64,000 nucleotides of DNA from Actinophytocola glycyrrhizae (GTDB taxonomy: Bacteria > Actinomycetota > Actinomycetes > Mycobacteriales > Pseudonocardiaceae): assembly GCF_042653545.1 (NCBI RefSeq), contig NZ_JBHSIS010000017.1:310001-374000 (forward strand). The letters run 5' to 3'. Each line of letters begins with the position of its first letter. The first letter of the stretch is position 1. This document shows positions 8,488 through 16,459 of this stretch, in pieces. The notes below the pieces were generated by a model, which saw only the letters and a list, made by a program, of their open reading frames with translations, was not told where the DNA came from and did not search any database. Both the position numbers and the translations under genes were made by a program.

Positions 8488-9222
8488 GTGACAGAGAAAC
8501 CGGGAAGCTTGCTGGTGGTCAGCGCCCACGCGGGCGACTTCGTGTGGCGGGCCGGTGGGGCGATCGCCCTCGCCGCGGAACGCGGCGAGCGTGCCACGGT
8601 CGTGTGCCTGAGCTTCGGCGAACGCGGCGAGTCCGCGCGCGCGTGGCGCGATGGCCACGCGCTCGAGGAGATCAAGGCGATGCGCAGGCAGGAGGCGGAG
8701 GACGCGGCCGCGTCTCTCGGTGCGCAGGTGCGGTTCTTCGACGTGGGGGACTACCCGCTGTGCGAGTCACAGGAGGTGGTGGACCGGCTCGTGCACGTCT
8801 ACCGCGAGCTGGCGCCGACCGTCGTGCTCACGCACACCCTGACCGACCCGTACAACGGCGACCACCCGGCCGCGGCCAGGATGGCGTTGCAGGCCAGGGT
8901 GCTCGCGCAGGCCATCGGGTACGACGCGCCCGGCGAGCCGCTCGGCGCGCCGCCGGTGTTCTTCTTCGAGCCACACCAGCCCGAGCAGTGCGACTTCAAA
9001 CCCGACGTGCTGCTCGACATCACCCCGGTCTTCGACCGCAAGCGCAGGGCGATGGAGTGCCTGCCGGCCCAGCAGCACATGTGGGACTACTACACCGATC
9101 TCGCGAAGCGGCGGGGCGTGCAGCTCAAGCGCAACGCCGGCCCGAACCTGGGGCTGGCGCACGACACCATGGGCGAGGCCTACGTGCGGGTCTACCCGCA
9201 GGTCACCGGAGTGCTCTCGTGA
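8488..9222 (+). CDS. galB: 4-oxalomesaconate hydratase, PIG-L/LmbE family
   Basis: A 244-residue cytoplasmic enzyme of the LmbE-like fold. The usual AHPDDE metal motif reads AHAGDFVWRAGG here, as I recall for the GalB-type hydratases of the gallate pathway rather than true deacetylases. Also visible are THTLTDPYNGDHPAA and FFFEPHQPEQC, which fit that subgroup. It would hydrate the enol form of 4-oxalomesaconate to 4-carboxy-4-hydroxy-2-oxoadipate. GTG 8488 is chosen because the alternative ATG at 8461 lies within a putative operator; that ATG remains possible. Its stop overlaps the next start as GTGA, so the gene is translationally coupled to the aldolase gene. The assignment rests on family plus the neighbouring galC- and galD-like genes. 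Confidence 0.8.
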   Translation: MTEKPGSLLVVSAHAGDFVWRAGGAIALAAERGERATVVCLSFGERGESARAWRDGHALEEIKAMRRQEAEDAAASLGAQVRFFDVGDYPLCESQEVVDRLVHVYRELAPTVVLTHTLTDPYNGDHPAAARMALQARVLAQAIGYDAPGEPLGAPPVFFFEPHQPEQCDFKPDVLLDITPVFDRKRRAMECLPAQQHMWDYYTDLAKRRGVQLKRNAGPNLGLAHDTMGEAYVRVYPQVTGVLS

Positions 9223-9923
9223 GGGGCGTGATCGTCACCGGCCCGCCGCGGGCGGCGGCGGGCGATGTCGAGGCACTGGCCGGGTTCGGTGTGGCCACCG
9301 TGCACGAGGCGCTCGGGCGGGACGGCTACCTCGGTCCGGACCTGCGGCCGGTCCAGGACGGTGCCCGCGTCGCGGGTACGGCGGTGACCGTGCTGTGCTG
9401 GCCGGGGGACAACCTGATGATCCACGCGGCGGTCGAGCAGTGTCACGACGGCGACGTCCTGGTCGTGACCACCACCTCGCCGTGCACCGACGGGCTGTTC
9501 GGCGAGCTGTTCGCCACCGCGTTGCGGCAGCGCGGGGTGCGCGGCGTGGTCACGAGCACCGGCGTGCGCGACGTCGCCGAACTGCGCGCGATGGGTTTCC
9601 CGGCCTGGTCGGGTGCGGTCAGCGCCCAGGGCACGGTCAAGGCGACCGCGGGCGCGGTGAACGTGCCGATCGTCCTCGGCGGACACACCATCCATCCGGG
9701 CGACGTGGTGCTGGCCGACGACGACGGCGTCCTGTGCGTGCCCCGGCACGCTACCGGGGACGCGGTGCGGGCGGCGGAGGCAAGGGAGGCGAAGGAGGCG
9801 GCCACCCGCGAGGCCTTCCGCGCAGGCGAGCTGGGGCTCGACCGGTACGGCCTGCGGCGGACACTCGAGGACCTCGGCGTGGAGTACCTGACCGCGCAGG
9901 AGTACCGGCGGAGGCAGCCGTGA
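9219..9923 (+). CDS. galC: 4-carboxy-4-hydroxy-2-oxoadipate aldolase, RraA-like
   Basis: A 234-residue enzyme of the RraA/HMG-CHA aldolase family. It would cleave 4-carboxy-4-hydroxy-2-oxoadipate to pyruvate and oxaloacetate, and often also decarboxylates oxaloacetate. Seen: TVHEALGRDGYLG near the N-terminus, WPGDNLMIHAAVEQ, the GVRDVAEL loop whose Arg-Asp pair is catalytic and metal-binding in this family, and GGHTIHPGDVVLADDDGV. The length is that of LigK/GalC proteins. The GTG start at 9219 overlaps the preceding stop (GTGA), and the stop in turn overlaps the start of the next gene, so the three proteins should be made together. Confidence 0.88.
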   Translation: MRGVIVTGPPRAAAGDVEALAGFGVATVHEALGRDGYLGPDLRPVQDGARVAGTAVTVLCWPGDNLMIHAAVEQCHDGDVLVVTTTSPCTDGLFGELFATALRQRGVRGVVTSTGVRDVAELRAMGFPAWSGAVSAQGTVKATAGAVNVPIVLGGHTIHPGDVVLADDDGVLCVPRHATGDAVRAAEAREAKEAATREAFRAGELGLDRYGLRRTLEDLGVEYLTAQEYRRRQP

Positions 9924-10984
9924 CCGCCGGGGTCCGCTGCGTGCTGATGCGTGGCGGGACCTCCAAGGGCGCCTACTTCCTCGCCGAGGACCTGCCCGAC
10001 GACCAGGGCACCCGCGACGATCTGCTGCTGCGCGTCATGGGCACCCCCGACCCGCGCCAGATCGACGGGCTCGGCGGCGCGGTCCCGGTCACCAGCAAGG
10101 TCGCGATCGTGTCCCCCGCCACCGGGCCCGACCGCGACATCGACTACCTGTTCCTCCAGCTCGGGGTCGGGGAACCGACCGTCTCCGACCGGCAGACCTG
10201 CGGCAACATCCTCGCCGGGGTCGGTCAGTTCGCGGTGGAACGCGGGCTGGTGCCCGCGGGCGCCGAGCGTACGACGGTCCGGATCAGGCTGGTCAACACG
10301 GACTCGATCGCGGTCGCGACGTTCCCGACACCGGGCGGCACCGTCGACTACCGCGGCGCCACGGCCATCTCCGGTGTGCCGGGCACCGCGGCCCCGGTCG
10401 AGCTGGACTTCACCGACACAGAAGGTTCCGTGTGCGGCAGCCTGCTGCCCACCGGCAACGTGTGCGACGAGATCGACGGCATCCAGGTCACCTGCGTCGA
10501 CAACGGCATGCCGGTCGTGGTCGCCCGCGCGGCCGACCTCGGGATCAGCGGCTACGAGCCGGCCGGGGAACTCGACGCCGACACCGTGCTCGCCGACCGG
10601 ATCCAGTCGCTGCGCACGAGGGCGGGCACCCTCATGGGGCTCGGTGACGTCACGTCCTCCTCCGTCCCCAAGACCACCCTGGTCGCCGCGCCCCGCGACG
10701 GCGGCGCGATCTGCACGAGAACGTTCATCCCGGTGCGGCCGCACCCCTCGATCGGCGTGCTGGGCGGGGTCAGCGTGGTGACCGCGCTGCTGCTGCCCGC
10801 GGCCGTGGGCAGCGAGCTGGTCGTCCCGCCCGCCGACGGCGCGCCAGTCGAGATCGAGCACCCCACCGGAAAGCTCGCCGTGGCCGTGGACCTCGACGAC
10901 TCGGTGCCACCGCGAGTGCGGCGGTCGACCGTCCTCCGCACGGCGCGGAAGCTCTTCGACGGCACCGTCTTCCCCCGTCCCTGA
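9920..10984 (+). CDS. galD: 4-oxalomesaconate tautomerase, PrpF family
   Basis: A 354-residue isomerase with the PrpF/diaminopimelate-epimerase-like double fold. The N-terminal MRGGTSKGAYF signature, DRQTCGNILAGVGQFA with its conserved Cys, and RTFIPVRPHPSIGVLGG identify the family. In the gallate pathway this enzyme interconverts keto and enol forms of 4-oxalomesaconate before hydration by GalB. Other PrpF members isomerise 2-methylaconitate, but the adjacent hydratase and aldolase genes favour GalD. GTG 9920 overlaps the previous stop as GTGA. Confidence 0.85.
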   Translation: MTAGVRCVLMRGGTSKGAYFLAEDLPDDQGTRDDLLLRVMGTPDPRQIDGLGGAVPVTSKVAIVSPATGPDRDIDYLFLQLGVGEPTVSDRQTCGNILAGVGQFAVERGLVPAGAERTTVRIRLVNTDSIAVATFPTPGGTVDYRGATAISGVPGTAAPVELDFTDTEGSVCGSLLPTGNVCDEIDGIQVTCVDNGMPVVVARAADLGISGYEPAGELDADTVLADRIQSLRTRAGTLMGLGDVTSSSVPKTTLVAAPRDGGAICTRTFIPVRPHPSIGVLGGVSVVTALLLPAAVGSELVVPPADGAPVEIEHPTGKLAVAVDLDDSVPPRVRRSTVLRTARKLFDGTVFPRP

Positions 10985-11007
10985 ACCGCACCGCCGAGGA
11001 GGCAGCG

Positions 11008-11964
11008 TTGTCCGCGCTCCGTCACGAGATCGCCCATGTCGGTCACGTCGAACTGTTCACCCCGGAACCGGAACGGAGCCTGGACTTCTTCGTCCGCGTC
11101 CTCGGCCTCACCGAGAACGGCGCCGACGGCGACTCCGTCTACCTGCGCACCTGGGACGACTACGAGCACCACAGCCTCAAGCTGACCGCGTCGACGACCT
11201 CCGGGGTCGGCCGCACCGCGCTCCGTGCCGCGAGCGCGGAGGCGTTGCGCAGCCGGGTGGCCGCGATCGAGGAACGCGGCCTCGGTGTCGGCTGGACCGA
11301 CGGCGACCCCGGCATCGGCCCGACCTACGTCTTCCGCGACCCGGACGGCCACGAGATGGAGCTGTACTGGGAAAGTGAGTGGTACCGGGCACCGGAGGAG
11401 CTGCGGCCGGCGCTGAAGAACCAGGCGCAGGCCTACCCGGCGCGCGGGGTGTGCGTCCGCCGCCTCGACCACGTCAACTACCTCGCGCAGGACGCGGCAG
11501 CGGGCGGCCGGTTCGTGTGCGACGTCCTCGGCGGGCGCGTCACCGAACAGATCGTGCTCGACAGCGGGGTGATCTCCGCCCAGTGGACGCACTTCGCGCA
11601 GAAGTCCTACGACCTCGTCTACACCAACGACTGGACCGAGGCCACCGGGCGCCTGCACCACATCGCCTTCGCCACCGACACCCGTGAGGACATCCTGCGC
11701 GCCGCCGACATCTGCCTGGACCACGGCGTGTTCATCGAGACCGGTCCGCACAAGCACGCGATCCAGCAGACGTTCTTCCTGTACGTCTACGAGCCGGGTG
11801 GGAACCGGATCGAGCTGTGCAACCCCACCGCCCGGCTCGTGTTCGCCCCGGACTGGGAGCCGGTCACCTGGACCGAGGCCGACCGCGCCAGGGGCCAGGC
11901 GTGGGGCCTGAAGACCATCAGCACCTTCCACACCCACGGCACCCCACCGGTCGGTCCCGGGTGA
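11008..11964 (+). CDS. VOC-family extradiol ring-cleavage dioxygenase
   Basis: A 318-residue type I extradiol dioxygenase with two VOC domains (about 8-125 and 150-285). The Fe(II) ligand triad of catechol 2,3-dioxygenases is present: His155 (RRLDHVNYLA), His218 (RLHHIAFAT) and Glu269 (GGNRIELC), at nearly the same spacing as in XylE. It should open a catecholic ring beside a hydroxyl group using O2. Translation starts at TTG 11008 after GAGGAGG. It follows galD by 23 bases, so the ring cleavage that feeds the gal-like enzymes may be done by this enzyme, in place of the LigAB-type GalA of Pseudomonas. Gallate or a related trihydroxylated acid is the inferred substrate; this is unproven. Confidence 0.85.
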   Translation: MSALRHEIAHVGHVELFTPEPERSLDFFVRVLGLTENGADGDSVYLRTWDDYEHHSLKLTASTTSGVGRTALRAASAEALRSRVAAIEERGLGVGWTDGDPGIGPTYVFRDPDGHEMELYWESEWYRAPEELRPALKNQAQAYPARGVCVRRLDHVNYLAQDAAAGGRFVCDVLGGRVTEQIVLDSGVISAQWTHFAQKSYDLVYTNDWTEATGRLHHIAFATDTREDILRAADICLDHGVFIETGPHKHAIQQTFFLYVYEPGGNRIELCNPTARLVFAPDWEPVTWTEADRARGQAWGLKTISTFHTHGTPPVGPG

Positions 11965-11980
11965 TAACAGCCGATTATAA
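11961..11980. promoter_or_regulatory. Candidate LysR site before capA
   Basis: GTGATAACAGCCGATTATAA overlaps the stop of the dioxygenase gene. Its ATAA-N7-TTAT core fits a LysR T-N11-A box. The reverse strand of the palindrome at 20501, upstream of the binding-protein gene, reads GTGATAA-N8-TTAT, so the two may bind the same LysR protein. Confidence 0.4.
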
Positions 11981-12000
11981 GCGGAGCAGGAAGTGTGTAC

Positions 12001-12035
12001 TTTTGGGGCAGCCGGTGCCGACCTAGCCTCACAGA
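12001..12035 (+). promoter_or_regulatory. Possible leaderless promoter of capA
   Basis: TTTTGG (12001-12006), a 17-base spacer and TAGCCT (12024-12029) resemble -35 and -10 boxes. The -10 box ends only 6 bases before the ATG and no Shine-Dalgarno sequence is visible, which together suggest a leaderless transcript. Confidence 0.35.
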
Positions 12036-13430
12036 ATGTCCAACATTGCTGACTGGTCGGTTTCGATCGCAGGCGAGTGCATGGTGACCAGGCCGTTCTC
12101 GATGTATTCCGAGGACGAGTTCCAGGCGGTGCGCGAGCTGTTCAGGAATTCGGATGTCGCGTATGCGCATCTGGAGATGAATTTCGGGAGCCCCGCGAAG
12201 GTCTATCCGGCGCGCGGTGACTGGTACGGCAGTTATATGTTGGCCGAGCCGGGGATCGCGCGTGACCTGCGGTGGCTCGGGGTGGACGTGATGTCGACGG
12301 CGAACAACCACAGCCTGGACTTCGGCGAGCGTGGCCTGCTCGCCACCCTGGAGGCGTGCCGAGGGGCCGGGCTCGCGGTCACGGGTACCGGCCAGGACCT
12401 CGACGCCGCGCGTGCCCCGGTGTACGTCGAGACACCAAGGGGCCGGATGGCGCTGGTCTCGACCAGCTCGGGGAACCGGCCGAACGAGTGGGCGGGCCTG
12501 CCGAAGGAGACCATGGTGGGCAGGCCGGGCATCAACCCGCTGCGTACCAAGTGGACCTACATCGTGCCGGGAGAGGTGGCGCGGCAGTTGCGGGCCGCGG
12601 CGGGTGGCCTGAACATCCTGCGGACCCACAAGAACTGCGGGCCGGGCAAGACGGGCCAGGTGCTCGCCGAGAACGAGTTCCAGTTCACGCTGCCGGGTGG
12701 TCAGTCGGCGGCCGGTGAGCTGGTCTTCCGGGAGGGCGAGGAGTTCCAGATCCTCACCGAGTGCCACCAGGGCGACCTGGCGGGGAACCTGCGCTCGATC
12801 CGGTCGGCGGCCGCGATGGCGGACCTGGTCATGGTCGCCCACCACTTCAACATCTCCGAGGGCCCGCGCGGCGACGCACCGCCGCGGTTCGTCCGCGAGT
12901 TCGCCCACCGCGCCATCGAGGCCGGCGCGGACATCTTCGTCGGACACGGCTGGCACAAGACCCTCGGCATCGAGATCTACCGGGGCAAGCCCATCTTCTA
13001 CGGCCTCGGCAACTTCTTCGCCCAGTCCGAGTTCCTCGAGCACGTCCCCTACGACAGTTACGAGACCTGGGGCCACGACATCGACGCCCTGCCGACCCTC
13101 ACCCCCGACCTCCACCCGCTCCACCCCGGTCTCGACGGCCCCTCCGAAACCTGGTGGAGCTCCGCGATCATCAACGTCCACCTCACCGACGGCCGACTCA
13201 CCGAGGTGACCCTCCACCCGGTCGAGCTGGGCCGCGAGGTGTCCAAAGAGGCCAAGATCACCCGCCAGAGCGGCAAGTCGGCTGAACACCCGCTGACCGA
13301 GGGCAGGCCCCTCGTGGCCGACCAGGTCAACGGCACCAGGGTGCTGGAGCGGTACAAGCAGCTGTCCGCCGAGTACGGCACCGCTGTCGAGATCGACGGC
13401 AACGTGGGCAGACTGCGGCTCGAGGACTGA
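12036..13430 (+). CDS. CapA-family metallophosphatase-like protein
   Basis: A 464-residue protein of the CapA/PGA_cap family. Seen are GECMVTRPFS, AHLEMNFG, the strongly conserved TANNHSLDFGERG loop, LVMVAHHFN, and DIFVGHGWHKTLGIE followed by IFYGLGNFF: all the usual metal-site segments of this calcineurin-like fold. There is no signal peptide or membrane segment, unlike capsule-synthesis CapA. Cytoplasmic CapA relatives occur in catabolic operons, and here the gene heads a run of ABC permease, ATPase and ThDP enzyme genes. A hydrolytic step on an imported compound is the inference. The gene probably starts a new transcription unit: it has its own promoter-like sequence and an upstream LysR-type site. 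Confidence 0.8.
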   Translation: MSNIADWSVSIAGECMVTRPFSMYSEDEFQAVRELFRNSDVAYAHLEMNFGSPAKVYPARGDWYGSYMLAEPGIARDLRWLGVDVMSTANNHSLDFGERGLLATLEACRGAGLAVTGTGQDLDAARAPVYVETPRGRMALVSTSSGNRPNEWAGLPKETMVGRPGINPLRTKWTYIVPGEVARQLRAAAGGLNILRTHKNCGPGKTGQVLAENEFQFTLPGGQSAAGELVFREGEEFQILTECHQGDLAGNLRSIRSAAAMADLVMVAHHFNISEGPRGDAPPRFVREFAHRAIEAGADIFVGHGWHKTLGIEIYRGKPIFYGLGNFFAQSEFLEHVPYDSYETWGHDIDALPTLTPDLHPLHPGLDGPSETWWSSAIINVHLTDGRLTEVTLHPVELGREVSKEAKITRQSGKSAEHPLTEGRPLVADQVNGTRVLERYKQLSAEYGTAVEIDGNVGRLRLED

Positions 13431-13529
13431 CCGTCTCCCCGTCACGATTCTGGAGGTTGGGCGCGATGAGGCGCACGTCATGCCGATCGCCACTGGCGAC
13501 CGAAGCTCCCCGCGGGGAGGTGGTGACAG

Positions 13530-15257
13530 ATGGTGACGGTGGCTCCACAGGAGACCTCCAGACCTCGTGAGACCAGAGCCGGGTCGAGAACGCAGGGCAA
13601 CCGCGTTCTCATCGTGGTCGTCATCCTGATGCTCACCGTCCTGGTGTTCCTGCCGACGGCGCTGGTGCTGGTGCGTGCCATCTCCGAGGACCCGAGGGAC
13701 CCGCTCGCCACGTTCACGCTCGACGCGCTGGCGGACTCGTACGGCAACCCGGAGATCTGGGGCGTCCTCGCCCAGACCATGGCCATGGCCCTGACGTGCG
13801 GCGTGGTGGCCACCGCTCTGGGCGCCGCGCTGGCCTGGATCCTCGCCCGCACCGACGTGCCGATGAAGAAGCTGTTCGAGCTCGTCGTGATCGCGCCGCT
13901 GTTCCTCTCCCCGTTCATCGGCGCGCTGGCGTTCCTCGAACTGGGCGCACCGCGCACCGGTCTGCTGAACCAGCTCTCCCGTGAGCTCGGGCTGGCCGAC
14001 TGGCTGTCGATCAACGTCATGACCTTCGAGTGGCTGATCGTCATCCTGGCGCTGCACTACGTGCCCTACGGCTACCTGCTGGTGTCCGGCAGCCTCCAGA
14101 ACATGGACGCGAACCTCGAAGAGGCGTCGCACATGAACGGTCGCGGCACCCTGCAGACGGCGCTGCGCGTCTCGCTGCCCGCGATCCGCCACGCGATGCT
14201 GTCGTCGGTCATGTTCGTGACCATCAGCGCGACCGGCATGTTCTCGGTGCCCGCGCTGCTGGGCGCCAACATGAGCTTCAAACCGCTCGCCGTGACGGTG
14301 TACCGGGCCACGAACGGGTTCCCCAGCGACTACGCCCTCGCGGCCGCGCTGGGCACCATGATGGTGTTGCTCAGCGTGATCGGCCTGTGGATCTACCAGC
14401 GCGGTCTGCGGCAGGCGTCACGGTTCGTCACCGTGACGGGCAAGTCCCAGAACCGGAAGAAGATCCTCCTGGGCCGGGCCAAGTACGTGGTGATCGCGCT
14501 GCTGGTCCTCTACGCCCTCGTGACCACGATCCTGCCGTACCTCGCCCTGGGGCTGAGCGCGTTCAGCACGTCGACCAACCTGGACGAGATCGATTTCTCC
14601 GCCGCGGCCTTCAGCGAGGTCATGGCCTCGCCAGAGCTGGTCAACGCCCTGGGCAACACGGTGCTGGTGTCCGTGGTGACGGCCGTCGGGGCCGTGGCCG
14701 TCGGCCTGCTGACCTCCTACGCGACCGAGCGGGTGCGGTACCGGGGCTCGGGCCTGCTGAACTCCGTCGCGATGTCACCGCTCGCGGTGCCGGGCATCGT
14801 CTTCGCCACCGGCGTGTTCGCGATGTACCTCGGCACCCCGCTCTACGGCACGTTGACGATCATGGTGGTCGCCTACATCGCGTCGTACCTGCCGCACGCG
14901 ACCCGCGTCACGGGCAACGGCTTCGCCCAGATCGACAAGTCGCTCGAGGAGGCGTCCCGGATGTGCGGGGCGAGCCAGAGCCGCATGATGGCCACGATCC
15001 TGCTGCCGCTGATGCGGCCGTCGATCGCCGCGGCCGTCATCATGGTGTTCCTGTTCACGGTTCGTGAGATCAACACCGCGATCCTGCTGTACACACCGGA
15101 CACCATGCTGCTGTCCATCCTGTCCTTCAACTACGCCCAGCAGGCCTCGCTGTCCTCGGCGGCCGTCGTCGGGTTGATCGAGACGGCACTCATGGTCGCG
15201 TGGATCGTGATCATGCGGGCCGTGCTCCGCCCGGGAAAGCTGCAGGAGCGCGCGTGA
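13530..15257 (+). CDS. ABC importer permease, fused two-module type
   Basis: A 575-residue integral membrane protein with about 12 hydrophobic segments in two halves, each carrying a BPD_transp_1 (MetI-like) module. The EAA-type loops read NLEEASHMNGRGTLQTALRVSLP (from about 191, first part conserved) and KSLEEASRMCGASQSRMM near 477. A single fused chain is typical of the Fe(III)/thiamine/aminoethylphosphonate permease group (FbpB type). ATG 13530 follows GGGGAGGTGGTGACAG. It overlaps or abuts the ATPase gene, and the matching binding protein is encoded on the other strand at 19268. The substrate is unknown; a carboxylate or aromatic compound would suit the neighbouring enzymes. Confidence 0.9.
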   Translation: MVTVAPQETSRPRETRAGSRTQGNRVLIVVVILMLTVLVFLPTALVLVRAISEDPRDPLATFTLDALADSYGNPEIWGVLAQTMAMALTCGVVATALGAALAWILARTDVPMKKLFELVVIAPLFLSPFIGALAFLELGAPRTGLLNQLSRELGLADWLSINVMTFEWLIVILALHYVPYGYLLVSGSLQNMDANLEEASHMNGRGTLQTALRVSLPAIRHAMLSSVMFVTISATGMFSVPALLGANMSFKPLAVTVYRATNGFPSDYALAAALGTMMVLLSVIGLWIYQRGLRQASRFVTVTGKSQNRKKILLGRAKYVVIALLVLYALVTTILPYLALGLSAFSTSTNLDEIDFSAAAFSEVMASPELVNALGNTVLVSVVTAVGAVAVGLLTSYATERVRYRGSGLLNSVAMSPLAVPGIVFATGVFAMYLGTPLYGTLTIMVVAYIASYLPHATRVTGNGFAQIDKSLEEASRMCGASQSRMMATILLPLMRPSIAAAVIMVFLFTVREINTAILLYTPDTMLLSILSFNYAQQASLSSAAVVGLIETALMVAWIVIMRAVLRPGKLQERA

Positions 15258-15274
15258 AACACAAAGAGGTGAAC

Positions 15275-16459
15275 ATGAACGACGGCCTGGCGGTGACGGG
15301 ACTCGTCGCCAACTACGGCACCACGAGGGCCGTTTCCGAACTGGACCTGTCGATCGACCGGTCCGAGTTCGTCACCCTCCTCGGCCCGAGCGGTTGCGGG
15401 AAGACGACGACGCTGCGCTGTGTCGCCGGCCTGCACACCCCGCGGTCCGGTGAGATCACCCTGGGCGGCAAACCGCTCTACGCGCCGGAGGTCAACATCC
15501 CGCCGCACAAGCGGGACATCAACATGGTCTTCCAGTCCTACGCGGTGTGGCCGCACATGACGACCCGCGAGAACGTCATGTACGGCCTCAAGGCGAAGAA
15601 GATGCAGAAGGCGAAGGCACGCGCCAAGGCACAGGACATGCTGGAGCTGGTCGGGCTGGCGGAGTTCGCCGACCGGCACGCGACCGACCTGTCCGGCGGG
15701 CAGCAGCAACGGGTCGCGCTCGCCCGCGCGCTGGCGACGGAACCCAGCCTGGTGCTCATGGACGAGCCGCTGTCCAACCTCGACGCCCAGCTGCGGGCCA
15801 GGATGCGCGACGAGATCCGTCAGATCCAGCGCAGGACCGGGATCACCGTGCTCTACGTGACGCACGACCAGTCCGAGGCGCTGTCCATGTCCGACCGGGT
15901 GGTCGTCATGAACCAGGGCAGGATCCAGCAGATCGGTGACCCGTGGGCGCTGTACCACCGGCCGGAGAACGCGTTCGTCGCCACCTTCGTCGGTGATGCC
16001 AACCTCGTGCCCGGTGTGGTCACGGAAGTCGGCGGCGACAGCTTCACGGTCCGGGTGCCCACCCTCGGCCAGGAGGCGGTCTTCGACATCGCCCGCGCCG
16101 TGGCGGCCGACTGCCCCGCCCCGGGCGAGGCGATCTCCGTCGTCTTCCGCCCGGAGTGGGCACGAGTGTCGCGAGAGGACGCACCGGCCGCGACATCGCT
16201 GGCACGCAACGAGATCAACGCCCGTCTCGTGTCGAGCGAGTTCCTCGGCGACCACTTCGAGCGCACGTACGAGGCCGGCGAGCACCGGCTGCGGGTGCTG
16301 GCGGTCACCGGACCCACGTCGCGGCCACCGGAGATGGGCGCCGAGCAGACCCTGCTCATCACACCGGAGAACCTGACCTGGTTCCGCCGCGAGGACACCG
16401 CGCCACGCGAGGACGAGATGGTGCCCGTCGCCAGCGGAGCAGGGCAGGACAGGTCGTGA
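15275..16459 (+). CDS. ABC importer ATPase, PotA/FbpC type
   Basis: A 394-residue ATP-binding subunit. Walker A GPSGCGKT is at 37-44, the Q-loop in MVFQSYAVWPH, the signature LSGGQ at 139-143, Walker B LVLMDEP at 159-165 and the H-loop in YVTHDQSEA. A C-terminal TOBE-like regulatory domain runs from about 240 to 375. The ATG at 15275 has GAGGTGAAC directly upstream; a GTG at 15254 overlapping the permease stop (GTGA) is the alternative and adds 7 residues. The gene's own stop overlaps the next start, so permease, ATPase and ThDP enzyme are coupled. Confidence 0.93.
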   Translation: MNDGLAVTGLVANYGTTRAVSELDLSIDRSEFVTLLGPSGCGKTTTLRCVAGLHTPRSGEITLGGKPLYAPEVNIPPHKRDINMVFQSYAVWPHMTTRENVMYGLKAKKMQKAKARAKAQDMLELVGLAEFADRHATDLSGGQQQRVALARALATEPSLVLMDEPLSNLDAQLRARMRDEIRQIQRRTGITVLYVTHDQSEALSMSDRVVVMNQGRIQQIGDPWALYHRPENAFVATFVGDANLVPGVVTEVGGDSFTVRVPTLGQEAVFDIARAVAADCPAPGEAISVVFRPEWARVSREDAPAATSLARNEINARLVSSEFLGDHFERTYEAGEHRLRVLAVTGPTSRPPEMGAEQTLLITPENLTWFRREDTAPREDEMVPVASGAGQDRS

